This document shows positions 1 through 9,332 of a stretch of 41,062 nucleotides of DNA, in pieces (position 1 is the first letter of the stretch; every line of letters starts with the position of its first letter). A model generated the notes under the pieces. That model made no database searches. It worked only from the letters and a program-made list of their open reading frames with translations, and was not told the DNA's origin. Both the position numbers and the translations under genes were made by a program. This DNA comes from an uncultured Bacteroides sp. (lineage in GTDB: Bacteria; Bacteroidota; Bacteroidia; Bacteroidales; Bacteroidaceae), in assembly GCA_900556625.1 (NCBI GenBank), contig USPQ01000020.1, forward strand, positions 1 to 41,062, written 5' to 3'.

Positions 1-111
1 AGATAGAATGCCCTTAACTCCATAAGAGGAGAAATCGTCCTTTCCATGATACATTTATGTCCTCTCCATTAAAAAGCTCATTTTTAACATCTCATTCTCG
101 GCTAAAAGCTT

Positions 112-119
112 TACTTTTG
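112..119 (+). promoter_or_regulatory. Candidate -7 promoter box of the HTCS gene
   Basis: TACTTTTG matches the Bacteroidetes -7 consensus TAnnTTTG. It would place the transcript start near 124-128, downstream of the ATG at 121, and so favours the ATG at 160 as the real start of the HTCS gene with a leader of roughly 35 nt. I see no clear -33 TTTG, only a T-rich run at 81-85. The assignment rests on consensus matching alone. Confidence 0.5.
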
Positions 120-159
120 TATGGTAATCATAAACACGCTTAATCTCAAAATCCCCGCT

Positions 160-3100
160 ATGAAAAGGAAATCGTTACTATGCCTATTTCTTATCATATC
201 TGTTGCCATTCACGGAAATATCTATTTTAAGCATTTAGGCAAATCAGATGGTCTGTCACAAATATCTGTACTTTCTATCTGCCAGGACGAACTGGACAGA
301 ATGTGGTTTGGTACACTCGAAGGCTTGAACTGCTACGATGGGAACCAAATGAAAACCTACAAACCTTCTCCGGACAATAAAGATTATTTTGGCGGTAATG
401 AAATATCACACATAGTAAGTGACAAACAAGGTAATCTATTCTTTACTTCCGACGGGAAACTGATCCGTTATGATCTACATAAAGATCGTTTTTTATCTCT
501 ACCACTACGCACACAAACTCTATTCGCACACAACCATACAATATGGACAGCTGTTAATGATAGTGTCTTCCAATGGGACCGGGAACAAGAAACATTCAGA
601 TTCGTCTACCAAGCCCCTTTCCATAAAACAATCATCCGCCTTTATGTAGATGCCAATAACAGTCTCTGGCTGGGTACCCGAAACGGACTTTACAGAACCG
701 ATAACATCCATAATCCTTCATCCCCCGTCTGCGTGATTCCAAATATCAACGTGCTTTCATTATACCGGGACAGCCGTGGAACGATGTGGGTGGCCACCTT
801 CCGCAACGGCATGTACAAGATAGAGAACGGAATCAGCCAGCAATTTACCATCCAAAAGGAATTCGGTATCTCCAGCAATGATGTGCGTTGCTTTGTGGAA
901 GACAACGAGGGAAGTATTTGGCTGGGTACCTTCAACGGACTGAACAAGATAGATACCTTAGGGCATATTTCATACTATCAAAGAGGAAGCAAACCCGGAA
1001 GTCTATGCCATTCTTCTATTTTTTCACTTCACAAAGACCGGCAAGGTACTATCTGGGTGGGCACCTACTATGGTGGTGTCAACTACTTCAACCCCGAAGT
1101 GGATATCTTTCACCACTATACCGAAAGTATCGGCAACGAAAACGGATTAAGCTTTCCTTTTGTCGGAAACATGGTGGAAGACAAGCGTGGAGACGTATGG
1201 ATTTGTACCGAAGGAGGTGGTCTGAACTGTCTGGAACGGGAAACCGGACGTTTCACTCACTACCTAATGGACGCAAAATCAGCCCACGGACCTTTCTACA
1301 ACCTGAAATGCATTACCTACGATGCCGCAAACGACCAACTCTACATAGGTACTCACAAACAGGGTGGCTTGTGCTTCGACATTCCAAGCAAGAAAGTTGT
1401 CTTCCACTCCAAAGCATTTGGAAATACCTGGATAAAGGTAACGTTCAGAGATGAGAAAATCTATCTCCTTACGGGAGAAGGGATGTTTGTCAAAGAAGGC
1501 AAAGGGAACTTTCAAAAACTATTCCCTCAAACTCCGGAAGCAAATACAGAAGGAAGCAATTTTCTGATAGATTCTCAAAACTACCTTTGGATAACCCATT
1601 GGAGGAGAATTGTACGTATCAACATGAACAATCCACAAGAAAAATATATCTATCAATACGGTGAAAAAGGATTGGGAAACTATTATGTGCAGAGCATGGC
1701 GGAAAGTCACGATGGTACCCTTTATTTCGGTACCTCCGGAAGCGGCATCTATCGGTTCGACGGAAAAAAAGAGCAATTTACAGCTTGCACAGATATTGAT
1801 GCTGACTATTGCTACAATATGGATATCACCACCAAAGGTTATCTGGCAATCAGTAACGACCATGGTCTTCTCATTTATCATCCACAGACCAAGGAGAAGC
1901 AGATAATTGATGTGGAGAGTTTGCACCTCTCTGCTATCAACGAAGGTTGCGGACTTCTGATTTGCCGTAACGGAGAAACCTTTGTAGGTGGTATAGAAGG
2001 TATGAGTTCGTTCATGAACTCCTCGTTGCAGAAAATAGCCCCCAATTACAACCTTTATTTTTCTTCTTTAGTAGTAAACAATCGGGTTATCTCCGTCGGA
2101 ACGGACGATGGTATTCTGAAAAATGCTTTACCCTTTGTCCGACAAATAGAATTGAACCACAAAGAGAATAACTTCTCCATCAGTTTTTCTTCGAACAATT
2201 ACGTTAATAATACTGACAGAAAAATATATGAATACAAGTTGGAAGGATTCAGCAAAGAGTGGAGCAAAACCAACGGTAATACTGTGGTATTCACCAATAT
2301 CCCCCCCGGAAAGTACAAACTGGTAATACGTGAACAACAACAGAGTCTACTCGACGAAATACATGCTATCGAACTCCCCATCCTTATTCATCATCCCTGG
2401 TGGAACACCTGGTGGATGTGGATTCTTTATCTCTGCACAATCACTGTCATTGGCTGGAATATTTTCAGTGAAGCACGTTCCAAGATGCAACTCCGCGCCT
2501 CACTGGCACAAGAAAAACTGGAAAAAGAGAAGAATGAAGAACTGATACAAGCCAAGTTGCAGTTCTTTGCCAATATCTCTCACGAGTTTCGTACACCGCT
2601 AACACTCATTATCGCACAAATTGAAGCACTGTTACAAGTCAATACCCTCTCTCCTTTTCTGCGCAGTCGCCTGACAAAAATCTACAGAAACACATTCCAG
2701 TTCAAAGAGCTGATCTCAGAGCTACTGGATTTCCGGAAGATGGAACGTGGGAAACTGCATCTAAACGTTTGCCAAATGGACCTCATCCCCTACTTGAGAC
2801 AAATTCATCAAGATTTCACAGACCAAGCGAACTTACAGAATATACAGTTCATATTCCATACAGAAGCAGAAAACTTGTTGTGCTGGTTCGATGGACGACA
2901 ATTGAGGAAAGTCTTCACCAATCTACTTTCCAATGCCTTTAAACATACGCCCGAAAAAGGAAAGATAGAATTGTCAATCACCGATAAAGGAGATTCTATT
3001 TATATTAAGGTGATAGACTCCGGCAAAGGTATTCCCTCAAAGGCCCTACCGTTCATCTTCGACCGCTTCTACCAGGCGGACGAAAACTTTTCTTCACCCG

Positions 3101-4134
3101 GTAGCGGTATCGGCTTGGCTCTTTCAAAAGGTATTGTAGAACTACACCACGGTCAAATCGAAGTGCAAAGTGCAATAGATTATGGAAGTATCTTCACAGT
3201 AATACTACCCAAAGAAAATCTCTTTAAAGATGACAACGATGTCACCTTCATAGAGGCAACAAAAGCGGAATCTGCAACAATACTCGCACCATTCACAGAA
3301 ACGACAGAAACAGAAGAATGTGCAGAAACACCGGAACCTATTTCCATTGGAAGGACGGACAAGGACTGCGTACTCATTGTAGAGGATAACGAAGAACTGC
3401 TCCAACTGCTTACCGATCTACTCTCGCCACTCTACCGGATAGTTATTGCGATGAACGGCAAGGACGGACTACAAAAAGCAATGGAAGAACGTCCCGACCT
3501 TATACTAAGCGATGTCATGATGCCGGAAATGAACGGTATTGAGATGTGTTCCAAGATAAAAACCGACTTCGACCTCTGCCACACCCCCGTAGTACTGCTC
3601 ACAGCCCTCACTTCGAACGACAAAAAGTTGGAAGGACTGCAATGCGGTGCCGACGAATACATTGGGAAACCTTTCAACAACAAAATGCTGCAAGCTCGCA
3701 TTGCCAATATACTGCGTAACCGAAAACTGCTAAAACAGAAATTCAGCCAGAAAATGACAACTAGTGAATCTCCTGCTGAAATTGAGATACAAGCACTAGC
3801 GCTTAACCCTATTGATGCCAAGTTTCTGGAACAGTTAGAGGAAACGGTCAAAGCCCATCTCTCAGACTCAGAATTCGACGTCGGTGCCCTAGCCAAGGAA
3901 ATGGCTTTAAGCCGTAGCGCATTCTACAATAAACTGAAAGCCTTGAGCTGTATGTCTCCTAACGAGTTCATTATGAATGCCCGCCTGAAATACGCAGCAG
4001 AACTGTTGAAAAATCATCCCGAGCTACAAATCACGGAAATAGCCTATCAGGCAGGATTCAGTTCTCTACGTTACTTCCGGCATTGCTTCAAAGCCTGTTT
4101 CAATCAGTCACCACAAGAGTACAGAGGAAAGTGA
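160..4134 (+). CDS. Hybrid two-component system (HTCS) sensor/regulator of the PUL
   Basis: This is a one-protein sensor kinase and transcription factor of about 1324 residues that would sense a glycan breakdown product in the periplasm and activate the adjacent PUL. The order of domains is: signal peptide; two-propeller sensor made of repeated W-[FLV]-[GA]-T-x-x-G-[LM] blades (about residues 20-660); Y_Y_Y domain (about 673-740); one membrane helix (about 748-770); HisKA with the ISHEFRTPL motif and phospho-acceptor His808; HATPase (about 910-1020); receiver domain with SDVMMPEMNG and phospho-acceptor Asp1118; and a C-terminal AraC-type helix-turn-helix. This is the canonical Bacteroides HTCS layout and length. 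I chose the ATG at 160 rather than 121 because the signal peptide begins there (MKRKSLLCLFLIISV) and a -7 box overlaps the earlier ATG region. The gene converges on the enzyme operon. That it regulates the PUL is inferred from position. Confidence 0.95.
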   Translation: MKRKSLLCLFLIISVAIHGNIYFKHLGKSDGLSQISVLSICQDELDRMWFGTLEGLNCYDGNQMKTYKPSPDNKDYFGGNEISHIVSDKQGNLFFTSDGKLIRYDLHKDRFLSLPLRTQTLFAHNHTIWTAVNDSVFQWDREQETFRFVYQAPFHKTIIRLYVDANNSLWLGTRNGLYRTDNIHNPSSPVCVIPNINVLSLYRDSRGTMWVATFRNGMYKIENGISQQFTIQKEFGISSNDVRCFVEDNEGSIWLGTFNGLNKIDTLGHISYYQRGSKPGSLCHSSIFSLHKDRQGTIWVGTYYGGVNYFNPEVDIFHHYTESIGNENGLSFPFVGNMVEDKRGDVWICTEGGGLNCLERETGRFTHYLMDAKSAHGPFYNLKCITYDAANDQLYIGTHKQGGLCFDIPSKKVVFHSKAFGNTWIKVTFRDEKIYLLTGEGMFVKEGKGNFQKLFPQTPEANTEGSNFLIDSQNYLWITHWRRIVRINMNNPQEKYIYQYGEKGLGNYYVQSMAESHDGTLYFGTSGSGIYRFDGKKEQFTACTDIDADYCYNMDITTKGYLAISNDHGLLIYHPQTKEKQIIDVESLHLSAINEGCGLLICRNGETFVGGIEGMSSFMNSSLQKIAPNYNLYFSSLVVNNRVISVGTDDGILKNALPFVRQIELNHKENNFSISFSSNNYVNNTDRKIYEYKLEGFSKEWSKTNGNTVVFTNIPPGKYKLVIREQQQSLLDEIHAIELPILIHHPWWNTWWMWILYLCTITVIGWNIFSEARSKMQLRASLAQEKLEKEKNEELIQAKLQFFANISHEFRTPLTLIIAQIEALLQVNTLSPFLRSRLTKIYRNTFQFKELISELLDFRKMERGKLHLNVCQMDLIPYLRQIHQDFTDQANLQNIQFIFHTEAENLLCWFDGRQLRKVFTNLLSNAFKHTPEKGKIELSITDKGDSIYIKVIDSGKGIPSKALPFIFDRFYQADENFSSPGSGIGLALSKGIVELHHGQIEVQSAIDYGSIFTVILPKENLFKDDNDVTFIEATKAESATILAPFTETTETEECAETPEPISIGRTDKDCVLIVEDNEELLQLLTDLLSPLYRIVIAMNGKDGLQKAMEERPDLILSDVMMPEMNGIEMCSKIKTDFDLCHTPVVLLTALTSNDKKLEGLQCGADEYIGKPFNNKMLQARIANILRNRKLLKQKFSQKMTTSESPAEIEIQALALNPIDAKFLEQLEETVKAHLSDSEFDVGALAKEMALSRSAFYNKLKALSCMSPNEFIMNARLKYAAELLKNHPELQITEIAYQAGFSSLRYFRHCFKACFNQSPQEYRGK

Positions 4135-4172
4135 AAAATCCCGTTCTGCTATTGTTGCTGAACGGGATTCAC
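4131..4172. terminator. Hairpin terminator between convergent HTCS and GH109 genes
   Basis: AATCCCGTTC (4137-4146) pairs perfectly with GAACGGGATT (4160-4169) around a 13-nt loop. GTGA (4131-4134) and TCAC (4169-4172) can extend the stem past a small bulge. It starts at the HTCS stop codon and lies about 50 nt beyond the stop of the opposing GH109 gene, so it could end both transcripts. The T-tract is weak (CACTCTTTG). Confidence 0.65.
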
Positions 4173-4219
4173 TCTTTGATACCCTGAGCCTATTGATTAC
4201 ATGTTTTTTAAATTTTATT

Positions 4220-5764
4220 TTATTCTTCGGTTGCTGCCCATTCTTTGGCGCCTTGTTCTTTCAATTTGCTAGTGAAAGCCTTCGCTTTTTCCATCGCTGC
4301 TTCCTCGTCAGCAGGAGCAGCATAAGCGTGTCTATATCCTTTCACCTTATTCCATTCACCACGGGTAAAATCGGGAAACGTAACAGCAGCACAACCATTG
4401 TCCATAGAGAGTTCACCCAACTCTGCCAAGCAGCACCATTCTGCCAAATCATAAACGTCCATATCCAACGGAAGACCATTCTGCAAGCAGTAAACCAAAC
4501 GGCTGTCCATAATGAAATCCATACCACCATGGCCGCCTACCTCTTTCGCCATCTCACCATACTTTTTCAGGATAGGATGTTGATACTTCTCTACTAAAGC
4601 TACCATCTCCTCTCTCGGCATGAAGCCATGTGAATTCAAGTCGTCCACCTTAGGCTGAACGCCGGAAGCCTTCAACTGCTCTGCATCAAGGGCGTACCCT
4701 TGAGTAGGATATTTATTGGCAAAACCCTTAGTACCCGTCAGTTGATAAAGGCGGTTGTAGGGTTGCGGAGTCATCACGTTATGCTGGATTTCGATAACCT
4801 TACCATTAGCGGTACGAATCAAAGTAGTAGTGTGGTCACCATTACGGAAACTATTACAAACAGAATCGGCATTTTCTTTCACCAAGTCCTTACCTACGAC
4901 CGATTTGGTGTCCATTGCTACTAAAGTCTCCATACGGTCACCACGATGAATATTGAGGGCCTGCGCCACCGGACCAAGACCATGAGTAGCATATACATCG
5001 CCACGATGACGCATATTATAATCCAAACGCCAGCCCAATTTGTCATCCTCACCTTTCTTCCAATAATGCTTCCAGAAAGGAGCAAGATTATGAATATAGG
5101 CACCCTGCGCGCGAATTACCTCACCAAACACTCCATGTTGTGCCATATTTAAGGTATTCATCTCAAACCAGTCATAACAACAGTTCTCCAAAATCATGCA
5201 GTGCTTACGGTTCTTCTCACTAAGATCAACCAGTTCCCAGCATTCTTTCAGGTTCATAGCCGAAGGAACTTCAATCGCTACGTTTTTGCCATTCTCCAAT
5301 GCGCATTTCGCCACAGGAAAATGATGCAACCAGTCGGTTGCAATATAAACCAGATCAATATCATCGCGTTTACACAATTCTTCGTACCCTTTCTCACCCG
5401 AGTAAACAGCCGCTTTTGGTAAAGAAGCTTCTTTCAGATACTTTTGACACTTCTCAGCACGCTCCTTTTCATAGTCGCACAGCGCTACAATCTGTGTGCC
5501 AGGAATGTAAGTGAAACGTGACACAGCACCCGGTCCACGCATACCTAACCCTACAAATCCCACACGAACTACTTCCATCTTAGGAAGAGCCAGCCCGATG
5601 ACACTCTCTTGTCCGGCAAGTCGTTCGGGAGTTTTCACTACAATTGTTCCTTTATTCCACTCCCATTCCGTACCCTTGTCGTTGACTTGTACAGTAGATT
5701 TCTGCATTGTACATGAACCAAACAAGAGGCATATGCCCAATGCTAAAAAATTTGTTATTTTCAT
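4220..5764 (-). CDS. GH109-type alpha-N-acetylgalactosaminidase, lipoprotein
   Basis: This 514-residue protein has a Gfo/Idh/MocA-type Rossmann domain (VGFVGLGMRG, about 68-77, GxGxxG for NAD) and the hallmarks of glycoside hydrolase family 109, which removes terminal alpha-GalNAc by an NAD-dependent oxidation/elimination mechanism. The diagnostic blocks match the Elizabethkingia GH109 enzyme as I remember it: LENCCY (Tyr197), YATHGLGP (Tyr258, His261 as the likely catalytic His), GHGGMDF, LDMDVYDLA and PDFTRGEWN. The N-terminus is a lipoprotein signal (LFGSC, Cys18). No acidic residues follow the Cys, so a periplasmic rather than surface location is likely. It is the last gene of the susCD-led minus-strand run, 32 bp after the lyase gene. 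The alternative, an ordinary sugar dehydrogenase, is less likely given these blocks and the PUL context. Exact specificity (GalNAc-peptide, blood-group A, other) is inferred. Confidence 0.85.
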   Translation of the reverse strand: MKITNFLALGICLLFGSCTMQKSTVQVNDKGTEWEWNKGTIVVKTPERLAGQESVIGLALPKMEVVRVGFVGLGMRGPGAVSRFTYIPGTQIVALCDYEKERAEKCQKYLKEASLPKAAVYSGEKGYEELCKRDDIDLVYIATDWLHHFPVAKCALENGKNVAIEVPSAMNLKECWELVDLSEKNRKHCMILENCCYDWFEMNTLNMAQHGVFGEVIRAQGAYIHNLAPFWKHYWKKGEDDKLGWRLDYNMRHRGDVYATHGLGPVAQALNIHRGDRMETLVAMDTKSVVGKDLVKENADSVCNSFRNGDHTTTLIRTANGKVIEIQHNVMTPQPYNRLYQLTGTKGFANKYPTQGYALDAEQLKASGVQPKVDDLNSHGFMPREEMVALVEKYQHPILKKYGEMAKEVGGHGGMDFIMDSRLVYCLQNGLPLDMDVYDLAEWCCLAELGELSMDNGCAAVTFPDFTRGEWNKVKGYRHAYAAPADEEAAMEKAKAFTSKLKEQGAKEWAATEE

Positions 5765-5796
5765 ACGTAATTATTAATTAAATTATTCTTAGTAGG

Positions 5797-7638
5797 CTAT
5801 CTCATATTTCTTTTACTGCTCATACGCACCACAACCTTTCCTTTACCACCTTCCAATCCACATTCTGCCTCCAACATATTGTAACCATCAATGGGATATT
5901 CACCCTTATAAGTATTCTTTGCCGGATAAGTTTTAAAGGTAGCTCCTACCGGAGCGATGATTTCCATATAAAAATGTTTGCCTTCATGCGTCAAGTGTAC
6001 CCGGTTCTCTTTTACTTCCACTTGTGCCTTGGTGGAAGCTATCCATGAGACTATAGACTGCGGGCTGAGTAAGTCCACTTCATCCGTTATCTCTATTGTG
6101 TAATCATTTAACAATTTGAACGTGCGGAATACAGAAGAAGCCTGATCTTTGTATAGAGTAGTCATATCCAGCTTTACAGAAGGCTGCTTCGCATCTGTAT
6201 GCTCTTCGCAAACAAATGCCTCGCCATTGGCATACTGAATCTTATGGTCGATACTCAACGTATTATGGGAAAAATTGTTATTACGGAAATACTTCCAACG
6301 TTGTCCGTCAGGACGTCCGTCCCAAAATCCCGGTAGGGCATAATCATCAGCTCCCAGATCCTCTGTCCAACAAACCCCATTGCTTTCAACAATGAATGTA
6401 CCTCCATCCAAATGTTGATGCGCTTGACGAGGTTCTCCACCCTTGGCTATCAAAAATAGAGAACCTTTCTTATTTCTATTCCCATTGAAAACTATTATAT
6501 CATTAATTGTGTTGTGGTATATTTCTAAAGCAGGTATTTTCTCCACTTTTTTAGGTGAAGCACTGTCAAACCAAGGAAGTGACAGAAAGAAAAGCTGATG
6601 TAGAAGTAAATTATCCTGCATGGTCAATTTTAACTTTTCCCGATACCATTCAGCCACTTCAGGTTGGTTATACATACGGCTGAATAAGAAAAATGCCGGA
6701 GAATTTTGAGCATCAGCCCCCGCATTACCGAAATTAAAAAGACGACCGGACGGAGTTAGTGTCCGTTTTTGATAAAGCGCCGTGCGCTCCAAGCCGGGTA
6801 GTTGTGCTATACCTCCCTTTCCATTGTCATTATCAGCCACCGCCTTTAGGTAGAGAGTTAAATAACTGGTAGTATATCCCCAATAAGCAGGGCCCTCATA
6901 GCATACGCCATCCGGAGCAAAATGTTTCAGGCAGTTGGGCATATACTTGGCAGCATTATCAAGAATGACAGCGGCCTCTTTCGGATAATCTTCTGCAATA
7001 CCCAAAGCGGCCAGCACCATACCAGTGTTACATACCACGTTCCAATTGGTTTCTCGTTTCGCCCAACTTCCCAAGCTACCCTTTTCGTATTCACGCAACA
7101 CACGAACAATGGCACGTTCGTACAAACATTTCTTTACCAAGTCTTTAGTCGAAATAGGCAGCGCATCATACAACCAGTCATAAGCAATAGCTACGGCAGT
7201 TGCCATTTCCGCAGTATCCAAATAGTGAGGTGGATCCCAGTCGGGATAGTTACACACCCACAATAAAGCCTCGTTGGCGGCATCCAAGTATTTCCGCTCA
7301 CCGTAGAGACGGTAAGCTAATGCAAGCGTACCCAAGCGGTTCACATAGGATCGGGATGTCCACAATATATTACCATATTTATCCTTTAAATAAGGTTTCT
7401 GCGGAGTAATCGCCAATGTATCCGCTTTCGCTTTCAAGAACTCTGCCAACTCACCGGCAAGCTGATTGTTTTGTATCAACTGCTTCACAGCAGCTTCTTC
7501 TGCACCAGTGAACAGCAAGCGAGGGTGATTGGAAAGAAAGCGTTGCTGACCATACATATTGCAAACAAAAAGCAACATGAATACAACAACAGTGCATCTG
7601 CCCATATTTGCAATCGAATTAAAAAATAGATTTCTCAT
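5797..7638 (-). CDS. Heparinase II/III-like polysaccharide lyase
   Basis: This exported protein of 613 residues has an N-terminal (alpha/alpha) toroid and a C-terminal beta-sandwich in the heparinase II/III style (the superfamily of PL12, PL15, PL17, PL21 and PL33). Such enzymes cleave uronic-acid-containing chains by beta-elimination and leave a 4,5-unsaturated uronate. Candidate catalytic residues are Asn200 in ETNWNVVCNTG, Tyr252 or Tyr255 in EGPAYWGY, and His407/His409 in QAHQHLDGGTF. The signal peptide core is VVVFMLLFVCNMYG with likely cleavage near residue 30, giving a periplasmic protein. A downstream ATG at 7605 would give a shorter, more typical leader, so the start is uncertain. 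The gene sits between the smaller M60 peptidase (52 bp away) and GH109 (32 bp away). A GH88 enzyme that removes unsaturated uronates is encoded just across susCD, which supports lyase activity. I cannot assign the exact PL family by eye. Confidence 0.85.
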   Translation of the reverse strand: MRNLFFNSIANMGRCTVVVFMLLFVCNMYGQQRFLSNHPRLLFTGAEEAAVKQLIQNNQLAGELAEFLKAKADTLAITPQKPYLKDKYGNILWTSRSYVNRLGTLALAYRLYGERKYLDAANEALLWVCNYPDWDPPHYLDTAEMATAVAIAYDWLYDALPISTKDLVKKCLYERAIVRVLREYEKGSLGSWAKRETNWNVVCNTGMVLAALGIAEDYPKEAAVILDNAAKYMPNCLKHFAPDGVCYEGPAYWGYTTSYLTLYLKAVADNDNGKGGIAQLPGLERTALYQKRTLTPSGRLFNFGNAGADAQNSPAFFLFSRMYNQPEVAEWYREKLKLTMQDNLLLHQLFFLSLPWFDSASPKKVEKIPALEIYHNTINDIIVFNGNRNKKGSLFLIAKGGEPRQAHQHLDGGTFIVESNGVCWTEDLGADDYALPGFWDGRPDGQRWKYFRNNNFSHNTLSIDHKIQYANGEAFVCEEHTDAKQPSVKLDMTTLYKDQASSVFRTFKLLNDYTIEITDEVDLLSPQSIVSWIASTKAQVEVKENRVHLTHEGKHFYMEIIAPVGATFKTYPAKNTYKGEYPIDGYNMLEAECGLEGGKGKVVVRMSSKRNMR

Positions 7639-7690
7639 ATTGAAAGAATTAAATGCAACTCCCGTGAATTGTTTTTATGTCATACAAAAA

Positions 7691-9223
7691 CTAATCTGTC
7701 AATTTTGTCACATCCATACTCGGTTTCGGATAGTTTTTAGAAGCAATGTAGTGCTTTGTTTCCTCAATCATCTTGGGAGTGACCTCAAAATCATAGTTAC
7801 CATAATCGCCTACGTGAAATTTTCCGGTCTGAAAGAACCCCCACGCATCGAAGAAGTCCGTAAGATCTGTTTTCAGGAAATCACAGCAAAGCTTAATATA
7901 TTCATACATATTATGAATAGATGCATTACCTGCCCCTTTATGAGGTTGGTTACGTAAATGCTCCATCAGGTCGGCATAGAAATCCTTATAACCAATCTTA
8001 TCGGCATAGATTTGAATTTGCCAGAAGGGTATCAACTTATGGAAAGGATCCTTCACACACATGATAAACTGCTTTTCTGGCGCATTAAGTACTTTACTAA
8101 AAGCAGCCTCATAAATATGACGCTTACTCAAACGACTGGAATCACCCAAACTCATAGTGCCATACATGGAGAAAAGATTATTGCTCACTTCTGTCATTCC
8201 TCCCCAAGTAAGCCAAGGACGCATCTGCATCACGTGTCCTATCTCATGATGAATACCCCAGTTGGTTATCACTTCCGGACCTATCGCTGCCTTCATAGTG
8301 CCATCTGTACCCTCAAAAGCTACACCGTCACCATCGCGAAACATAAAATAGTTAAAGTTGACACGCGCCAGAATACGCTTCTTTGGTATACGATTATATT
8401 TCGTGGCACCCGAGAAATCGTATTGTACCTGCATTACCTTGTCATAATTCTCAGCCAGTTCCTTGCCTTTGCCATAAGCCAACTTTTTTAATTGCTCCAC
8501 AGGGTATGCTAGTTGAATATATTTCCCCTTCACATCCATAACAGGGCTGACCGCATTATCTAATAGACGGTTCCAGTCTTCGTTACTCTGTACAGTAGCG
8601 TCAAAGTACCCATTTACCTTCCCAGTTACAAAGTGAATGGTAACTGCCGGTGCAGTGTCGGGGTCATCCGCGAAATAGTCTACATACACATTACCGGCTT
8701 TCTTCACATTGATTACGTTCACACCTTCGTGTAACAGTATCTCTTGTTTTTTCAGTCCCCAGCCTTCGGGGTCTTTTGTCGGTTGATAGCCTAGAGTAGG
8801 TTGACGCATCCAGTCTGGAATGAGCAGTCCTACGGTGCGTCCGTGAAGGTCACCCACCAATACTACATTTTCTCCAGCTTCCAAATAGACCCCGGTAATG
8901 TTTTCGTAACGACTGTATCCGTTGGTGAGTTTGAGTTGTTGCTCCAGTACCTTATTTGAGGGTATAGGCTTATAACTCTGTAACAAGTAGGCCGAGTTAT
9001 AATCACCTCTCTGCATTTTCTCGGCCAATTGCTTCATTAGCTGGGATTCCATGCCTTTCAAATGTTTGTCTTTAAAGTTCTTAGACAGAGATGATGCTGT
9101 CCAATCAGTAAAGTTAGTAAGGTCCTTGTTTACTTGATAGGTGGAGTAAGAGGGTGTTTGCGCGTAGAGTACCCCCGCCAAACTACAAAAGGCAGCCACT
9201 GTCCACTTGCGAAGTTGTTTCAT
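7691..9223 (-). CDS. M60-like (enhancin/mucinase-type) metallopeptidase, no accessory domains
   Basis: This zinc-metallopeptidase-like protein of 510 residues carries the M60/PF13402 signature HEIGH (His326, Glu327, His330) followed by the third-ligand Glu345 in GGMTEVSNN, i.e. HExxH-x14-E. It has a signal-peptidase-I leader (FCSLAGVLYAQ, cut near residue 21-22) and no lipobox, so it is probably soluble in the periplasm. An N-terminal beta-rich segment (about 100-240) precedes the catalytic domain, as in related M60 proteins. M60-like enzymes of gut bacteria act on O-glycosylated proteins such as mucins. It lies 109 bp downstream of the larger M60 gene, the widest gap in this run, with a candidate promoter of its own. 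A periplasmic role trimming imported glycopeptides is my inference. Confidence 0.9.
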   Translation of the reverse strand: MKQLRKWTVAAFCSLAGVLYAQTPSYSTYQVNKDLTNFTDWTASSLSKNFKDKHLKGMESQLMKQLAEKMQRGDYNSAYLLQSYKPIPSNKVLEQQLKLTNGYSRYENITGVYLEAGENVVLVGDLHGRTVGLLIPDWMRQPTLGYQPTKDPEGWGLKKQEILLHEGVNVINVKKAGNVYVDYFADDPDTAPAVTIHFVTGKVNGYFDATVQSNEDWNRLLDNAVSPVMDVKGKYIQLAYPVEQLKKLAYGKGKELAENYDKVMQVQYDFSGATKYNRIPKKRILARVNFNYFMFRDGDGVAFEGTDGTMKAAIGPEVITNWGIHHEIGHVMQMRPWLTWGGMTEVSNNLFSMYGTMSLGDSSRLSKRHIYEAAFSKVLNAPEKQFIMCVKDPFHKLIPFWQIQIYADKIGYKDFYADLMEHLRNQPHKGAGNASIHNMYEYIKLCCDFLKTDLTDFFDAWGFFQTGKFHVGDYGNYDFEVTPKMIEETKHYIASKNYPKPSMDVTKLTD

Positions 9224-9254
9224 ATTTATAACGTAATAAAGATTAATTTATATG

Positions 9255-9262
9255 CAAAGATA
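9255..9262 (-). promoter_or_regulatory. Candidate internal promoter ahead of the second M60 gene
   Basis: On the minus strand this reads TATCTTTG, a full match to TAnnTTTG, about 32 nt upstream of the M60 start at 9223. It lies in the 109-bp gap, the largest spacer in the operon, so the last three genes could be transcribed independently of susCD. No convincing -33 element is visible. Confidence 0.45.
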
Positions 9263-9332
9263 AATAAAAGACCGCCTATTCTAACAGGTTGTGCTAAAAT
9301 AAGCAGCCTTCATTTCAAATAGCGCCTCTATT

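Noticed and set aside
121..159. ATG at 121 as the HTCS start
   Set aside because: It would put 13 polar residues before the signal peptide and lies upstream of the transcript start expected from the -7 box at 112-119.
4220..5764. Ordinary Gfo/Idh/MocA sugar dehydrogenase
   Set aside because: The YATHGLGP, GHGGMDF and PDFTRGEWN blocks and the lipoprotein signal fit GH109 better.
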